Shown: in pieces, positions 46,001 to 64,000 of the stretch
Layout of the letters: every line of letters begins with the position of its first letter
How positions within the stretch are numbered: the stretch's first letter is position 1
Source: Whitmania pigra
Lineage: Eukaryota > Annelida > Clitellata > Hirudinida > Haemopidae
Assembly (NCBI GenBank): GCA_021613335.1
Contig: JAJTWR010000374.1
Location: 124,001-188,000, forward strand
Length of the DNA: 64,000 bases
Direction: 5' to 3'
Program-made: the position numbers and the translations under genes
The notes under the pieces: model-generated
What the model was told of the DNA's origin: nothing
The model's database searches: none
The model's input: the letters and a program-made list of their open reading frames with translations, nothing else

Positions 46001-46129
46001 TGCTACTCTGGCAGCATCGGCTATGGTTACACTCTTTCCATCAAGCACGAAACTGGGACTGAATTTTTTAAACTTTTCCAGGAAATTCAGAATGGTTTCT
46101 ATGTGACTAATATTTCCGTTGCTGGCCAT
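43006..46129 (-). CDS. MIO-type aromatic amino acid ammonia-lyase (PAL/TAL class), predicted tyrosine-type
   Basis: Eight exons give 640 residues: 45777-46129, 45186-45493, 44664-44898, 44396-44601, 44094-44254, 43654-43934, 43343-43569, 43006-43157. The family removes ammonia from an aromatic amino acid using an MIO cofactor formed from Ala-Ser-Gly, here residues 170-172 in GSVSASGDLLHLSY. The catalytic Tyr82 lies in VYGVNTGFGGSADVR. Class markers are of phenylalanine/tyrosine ammonia-lyases, not histidase: QDRYGLRTSPQW, ELNSSNDNPLID, GNFQG (histidase has GNFHG) and SAEMHNQSINS. The selectivity pair is His109-Leu110, as in tyrosine ammonia-lyases; plant PAL has Phe-Leu. Length lies between bacterial (about 520-570) and plant (about 700+) enzymes. 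AT-rich codons and eight introns look native, so any transfer is old. Likely products would be coumarate-type acids; a 2,3-aminomutase activity is the main alternative. Confidence 0.9.
45545..45613. repeat. Dispersed repeat copy 1 with (AAAT)n tail
   Basis: Contains aagtccaaatcatct and ggactataatcaaataaata, shared with a second copy near 57624. It lies in the first intron of the PAL/TAL gene. Confidence 0.6.
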
Positions 46130-48370
46130 TACTTCCCGTTTTGATTTCAGACCTTAACGAAATATCGCGATAAATGATTGAAGGAATTCCTTTATATAAG
46201 ATTAGGAAAAGAATTACTCATTAACAGCAGTTAGGGCCTGCTGTGTCCAGTGACGTATTGTTTTCAAACTTAATGACCTCACCTGTAACGCTGGCAATTC
46301 AAATTTCTCTCGATTGGCTAACATTTGGTTTGAGAAATGCTTAAGTAATGCTATGGCAGTGCCAAAGTCCACCAGAAAACATTTATGTAACTCTGCTCCT
46401 CTGAAATTTAATTACGTAATCGTACGCTACCAAATGTTAGCTCGAGATTAGTACAAAAATTTCAATTTTGAAGGTCTTAAACGACGAAATGATTTATCAC
46501 AGATCGCCAAATAATCCGCCCACAAATCGCATGTCAAATTTTTATCAAAATAAATACGTTTAGAAATAGTTCAAGAGCTTTAAAAAATTTTGACATTTTA
46601 CATTTCAAATTAATTTATGGACGCATTGCGAGTTCTAACGCTTCATGAACCGATTTTTAGGCGCTATTATAAGTGACCTTTGAACTTTATCGTCAGAAGA
46701 TGCGAGAAATACTATTTAGGCAATCGTGGATCATAGACTTTGATCAGATCTTCAACAATAACAAATTAATTTTAAATTGGTGCAGTTTCTGCATCTACGG
46801 TACTTCGAAACCATGAAAATCATTTTAGTGTATTGGCACTTAATTTGAAATTTAATATATGAAAATTTAGAGAATAAACACACAAGTTGTTGCAAAACAT
46901 TTACATTTTCTGGCAAAAATTTCAAAAATCTCATGACCAGCAAATAATTACTAGCTATCTATAGCAGCACATTAATTAAAACATCATACCAAACATTTCA
47001 AGCCTCTTTATCAATCAACCTTGACACTTCTTTCGTTGACTCATTAGCACCAAGGCTTTCATTTCTGGCCAAATGGGTTGTAATGTGTACAACTAATTGC
47101 AGTAAACCTATTGAGACATTTCTCAAAGGAGTGAGCATGAGCTCAAAATACTGAAGAGCAAAATGTGTTAGGATGCCTACACGTCAAAATTATATGAATA
47201 GATGATCAACAGGGGCACACTGATGACGAGAATTAAAACTTTAATAGTTTCTTATCGTATCAAGATCATTTGAAATATTCTGGTTAATCTTTAATTTATT
47301 CTAACCTTTTGAAAACGTCACTTTTTCATTAATTATTATTATTTATTTGTTATTAGACAAATCGGGGACGGAAATGGAGCAAACCAGAATAACCATAGAT
47401 GGTTATTGAAGAAAAATTTAATGCAATGTTCTAAGTGCAAATCATCAAAATTTATGTTTTCTAAGTGCAATACATTAACATAATTCATACTTTTTCCATA
47501 TTCTATTACTAGTAAACTAATTTATGAGACTCTGGTTTTTACTGCATGGTTTGAAATGAGTTATTATATCAGATCGCTTCAGGAATGTTCTAACATCGCG
47601 GTAATTAATCGTTAATTTATTTTAACCTTATGAAAATGGAATTTCTTCATTATTGCGTATTTTTTTGTTAGAGTGATCGTGGACATGCGTAAGCTAGCTT
47701 GTTTTTTGTGTTTGATTGTGCTATTATGTTCATGTTTTTTATAAAATTTAGAAAAGTATATTTCTGGTAATTTTTGTAAGTAAAACTCGTAGAATATGTG
47801 GTAATGATAATGATTCTGAGTTATAAATGCGAAAGATCGCGATCACATTACTATATGCGTAACTTGTGTTCTCAGTTTTACAACTAGCACACGCCTACAG
47901 AGTTAAATCTGTTTTATTTTGGACATTGAGTAAAATGATTTGAACAAAGGTACTTAGATCCGTAAGATTGGACATTTCACTGGTGATTTAAATCAATTTT
48001 AAGAATTATTTTCTGTGTAAGACATTTAGATTTACAAAAAATTTAGTTGTTAATGGAACCATATGTTGTCGTCTGCTAGGATTTCAATGGCGCTTTTCAA
48101 TTTATTAAATTTTAATTGCAATTAATTTTAATTATAAGAAACTTTATTAATTTTAAGTGAATAAACACACATTTAGTTCATGATTTATCTGCAATTTTTA
48201 ACTTGTTTTGATAGAAGAGCCATTGCTGGTCGATCGCTTGTTTTCGGAGTACATATTTTTAATTGGTTTATTCGTTACATTTACATTTTCTATTAATATC
48301 CACAGTTTGTGGAATTTCTGGCGATGGTTTTTGATTTTGTCAACCAAGTAACTTGAACTTATTGCTAAAT
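46130..48370. other. Intergenic between PAL/TAL and HECW genes (divergent promoters)
   Basis: The two start codons point away from each other, so both promoters should lie here. I searched the plus strand for C2-domain exons of HECW and found none. The sequence is AT-rich with no long open frame. Confidence 0.45.
46190..46198 (-). promoter_or_regulatory. Candidate TATA box of the PAL/TAL gene
   Basis: TATATAAAG on the minus strand, 61-69 bp upstream of the start codon. If transcription starts about 30 bp downstream, the leader would be roughly 35 nt and unspliced. Confidence 0.4.
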
Positions 48371-56235
<7,865 letters not shown>

Positions 56236-58139
56236 TGATATTGCTGCTGCTGATGATGATGATGATGGCTCAGTTGCTGTTGGGAACACTGTTAAGTGTT
56301 AGGTTCAACTTTCCAGAGGTGCTTGATGATTGGTTGAAGCCTCTTATCACGTGACTCCCTTGTTTATAATTTTAGCCTTTCTTTTGATGAGCAAGTTCTT
56401 GATTGTTTAACTTGTTGATGTTTTTAAAGGTATTCCGTTGTTTTGAAGGTGTTTATCCTTTTGATCATCATTTGCAACCATCAGTTCAAAGCAGATTTAC
56501 AAACCTTCCAATGTGCATTTTTTTAATTATTTATAATTCGTTGCTTATTTTCTATTTGTCGAGTCACGTTATTTTCTTTAGTGTTTTATAAATTATTTTA
56601 TAGCTGAGTTTTATCAACGATAAGCTCAGGCCATTTTCTTTCAATTTTTGGTGCTTTTTCCAAATGCTTTGTCGATCAACGTGCAATCGAGCGATTGATT
56701 TTTAATGTTATTCAATTCAAAACAACGTTTACTGCTTTCAACCATTAATTCCTGCAATTGACATCGCTTCATATCCTTTCATGATTTATTACGACTTTGA
56801 ACCTCTGTTGTAGTTCTTAATCAGATCGTTAGGTTGATTGATCGTTAGTTTTGATTTGCATCTACAAACTTTTTTAGTGCTTATTGCTCTATTCAGAGTT
56901 TGAATGAATTAACTTTTCACACTTTCAAAATTTTTCATATCTCCTGTTTTATATCATAAACCTGCCAAAACCACTGCCAAACGCTTTCAGCACTTAGAAA
57001 TCTTTTTCCCACAGATTGGTATTAAGCAATTTTGAGATTAATAAATTATTGGATACGTAATCAATTCGATTTCAACCAACCACTAAGCTTCTCAAACCAT
57101 CACATGCTTTCATCTACAATCTTGCAGCTCTTTCTGCTAATTCTCAGATTGTGTGAATTATAACCTTGGTTAACTTGACAAGAACAATGGATGGCCACCG
57201 ACTATAAACATAAATGCATATGAAACACAGATTGCATAAATACGAGTAAAGAAAATAGTGTTCGTTGCATATACAAGTTAACATGTTCAACAAATATTCA
57301 ATCATTGAGTGACTAGAAAATCATTTCCTTTTGCCTGTTAATGCTTCCAGGTGGAAACGACAAGCATCAGGAAACAGTGCTTGAGGCGACAGTTAAATTC
57401 TAGAAGCGGTCCATTAAGGTGTTCGCGTAAACATACAGCCATACAAAGTGAACTCGTGCATACCAACAGCCATACGGATGAATACATACAGCCATGCATG
57501 CACACACGCACACATACGTACATACAGACACACGCACTTGCATACTGTGCAAACAGGCAAAAGTAGAAGGTTAGCATACATACAATGTAAATAAATAGGC
57601 TTACGAGCATAGTATGTTGACAAAGTCCAAATCATCTGAGTTATGCAACGGACTATAATCAAATAAATAAATAAACAGTATGTTGACAAACATCCAGGCA
57701 AACGTACAGCGTAGAAAACAAAAACATTCAAAGAAAAGCCTGCAGTGCAAAATAGATCGTAAACAAACAGCAAAACAGAAAATATGATTGCAATAGTTGA
57801 ATTTTTAAATTTAATTCACAACGATCGATAGCTTAACTGGTGCCCGTGCGCGCTTGTTGTGCATTGACCCTCCGAATGCTTTGACCAATTCGCCAACTCC
57901 TTCGCCCGCCCATTCAGCCACTCTTTTCTAGCAGAACCATTAGTGCATTGGTGAACGAGAGTACATCGATTGGTTAATGAAGGTGCATTGATTTCTGAAT
58001 TACGAAGGCATCGAGAGTGAAATGCAACACCGGGCTATGGAATGAAGTCTGATATCCACAGAGAGCGGCAGAGGCAGAGCTGAGAGGTCGTCAACCTTTG
58101 ACCTTTCGCTGATCCTTCCCCGGTCTTTGTGTGAAATCG
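56236..58139. other. Convergent 3' flanks of HECW and KCNH genes
   Basis: No coding sequence recognised. It contains a CA-rich stretch (about 57490-57550) and the second copy of the dispersed repeat near 57624-57672. Segment 57840-58140 is less AT-rich and may be 3' untranslated sequence of the potassium channel. Confidence 0.45.
57624..57672. repeat. Dispersed repeat copy 2 with (AAAT)n tail
   Basis: Shares aagtccaaatcatct, then ggactataatcaaataaata, with 45545-45613, 12 kb away; the middle differs in length. The A-rich tetranucleotide tail resembles the 3' end of a SINE or LINE. Confidence 0.6.
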
Positions 58140-62966
<4,827 letters not shown>

Positions 62967-64000
62967 CTGCGAAGGTTGATGATGATTGTAGATATTATTA
63001 TATTTTTTTATTTATTTTGTAAATGGATAACGAATTTCATAATATCTTTTAAAACGTTTACTTAATCCATAAATTAGCATTAAATAACGTTAACAGTGCA
63101 AAATTTGGGAAACCTAATGGATGAAATACATTTTAAAAAAATAAAAATTAAACAAAAATGAAAATAAAATAAAAATAAATGCTGACATCGAAGAATGGCA
63201 AAGAAATGTGATTTTTAATCCTACAAGCAACTTAAATGGATCGCATTATCGTTGTTGCTGCGATAAGCAACGCAGATTTAAAATATCTTTTGATTTGTTT
63301 AAATTTATTATTTTATCTCCTCACAGCAGCAATGACAACGATCGAAAAAAAAAATCTTTCTTAATGGCAACATTCGCGCCCCGAATTTCGAACATTCTTT
63401 GTTTACATTTCTTACGAGTGAAGGCTCCAGCCGAAAGAAATTTGATTAAAATGGCTGCCCATATTTTTCGAGAAAATTACGCAGTGCTGAAAAGTGAAGA
63501 AAACTAAAAATGAGTAAAGGAAAGCTTGGCATTATAATGTAAAGCAAGAAGAGACTTATCGAATTAGAAGCGAGGATTTGGCCATTACTCCCGCCGGTAT
63601 TAAGTTAACGTTTAAGCCGGACAGAGGCAGCCATGGGACCAATCCGGAGCTCGATTCTCGACATAATTTTTCCATTATCCTTGCTAATTACAGTCGGAGC
63701 CTCTCACGCCAGGACCAATTTGGACGAGTTTAGCGGAACATGAAAGTTTAATAAATTCTGCTGGTCTTATTCGTGTCGATTTTTTTCGTGTATGATTTGT
63801 TGCTCTCGAGTTATTAGCTCAAATTAAGACGTATGTTCATCTAACAGGTGACTAATTAAGAGCATGAGAGGTGAAAGGAATGACTGAACGATCGGACGGA
63901 TGGAAAAATTATCAAATGCAGAAACAAAGAAATTTTGAACGGCTTTTCGGAAAGCTTTTATTGCCGTAGCGCATTATGAATCATGTTCGACGTGGAAAGA
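62967..64000. other. Right end: KCNH intron, no recognised exon
   Basis: The next upstream KCNH exon (S5-pore-S6) is not found here, so this should be intron. Segment 63560-63740 is less AT-rich than its surroundings, but no frame resembling a channel or another known protein was seen. Confidence 0.45.

Noticed and set aside
43006..46129. Histidine ammonia-lyase (histidase)
   Set aside because: The superfamily fits, but class motifs are PAL/TAL: GNFQG not GNFHG, QDRYGLRTSPQW, SADVR after the TGFGG motif, and His-Leu rather than Ser-His at the selectivity switch.

Overview
The window is nuclear DNA of a multicellular animal: AT-rich, dense in short introns, full of mini- and microsatellites, with animal-specific genes such as a Cav2 calcium channel and an ERG-type potassium channel. 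An invertebrate, probably a lophotrochozoan, fits best; a leech-like annelid is my guess and cannot be proven from this sequence. All gene models below are my own splice reconstructions, checked by reading-frame continuity.

Layout. (1) 1-21196, minus: Cav2-type voltage-gated calcium channel alpha1 subunit, about 44 coding exons, C-terminus cut by the left edge. It has a U12-type AT-AC intron and two alternative exons for the beta-subunit binding site. (2) 22452-24830, minus: intronless POP1, a protein of RNase P/MRP. (3) 25693-29353, plus: CDK11 (PITSLRE kinase), divergent from POP1 across about 860 bp. (4) 30004-30649, minus: SSNA1, a small coiled-coil centrosome/cilium protein. (5) 31282-31437, plus: possible 51-residue membrane protein. 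(6) 31657-41782, minus: 28-exon gene for a secreted or cell-surface protein of about 1,860 residues (signal peptide, EGF-like, cadherin-like, a long array of an unrecognised repeat, F5/8C discoidin domain, Cys/Trp-rich tail). (7) 43006-46129, minus: 8-exon MIO-type aromatic amino acid ammonia-lyase of the PAL/TAL class, with the tyrosine-type His-Leu selectivity pair. (8) 48371-56235, plus: HECW-type HECT ubiquitin ligase without a visible C2 domain. (9) 58140-62966, minus: 3' half of an ERG-type (KCNH/Kv11) channel; the membrane part lies beyond the right edge.

The genes do not form one pathway. The two channels are neuronal or muscle type, POP1, CDK11 and SSNA1 are housekeeping, and the PAL/TAL gene and the repeat-rich extracellular gene are the unusual ones. 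No mobile-element protein, rRNA, tRNA or CRISPR array was recognised. Repeats are mostly intronic tandem arrays, and three of them copy or touch splice sites.
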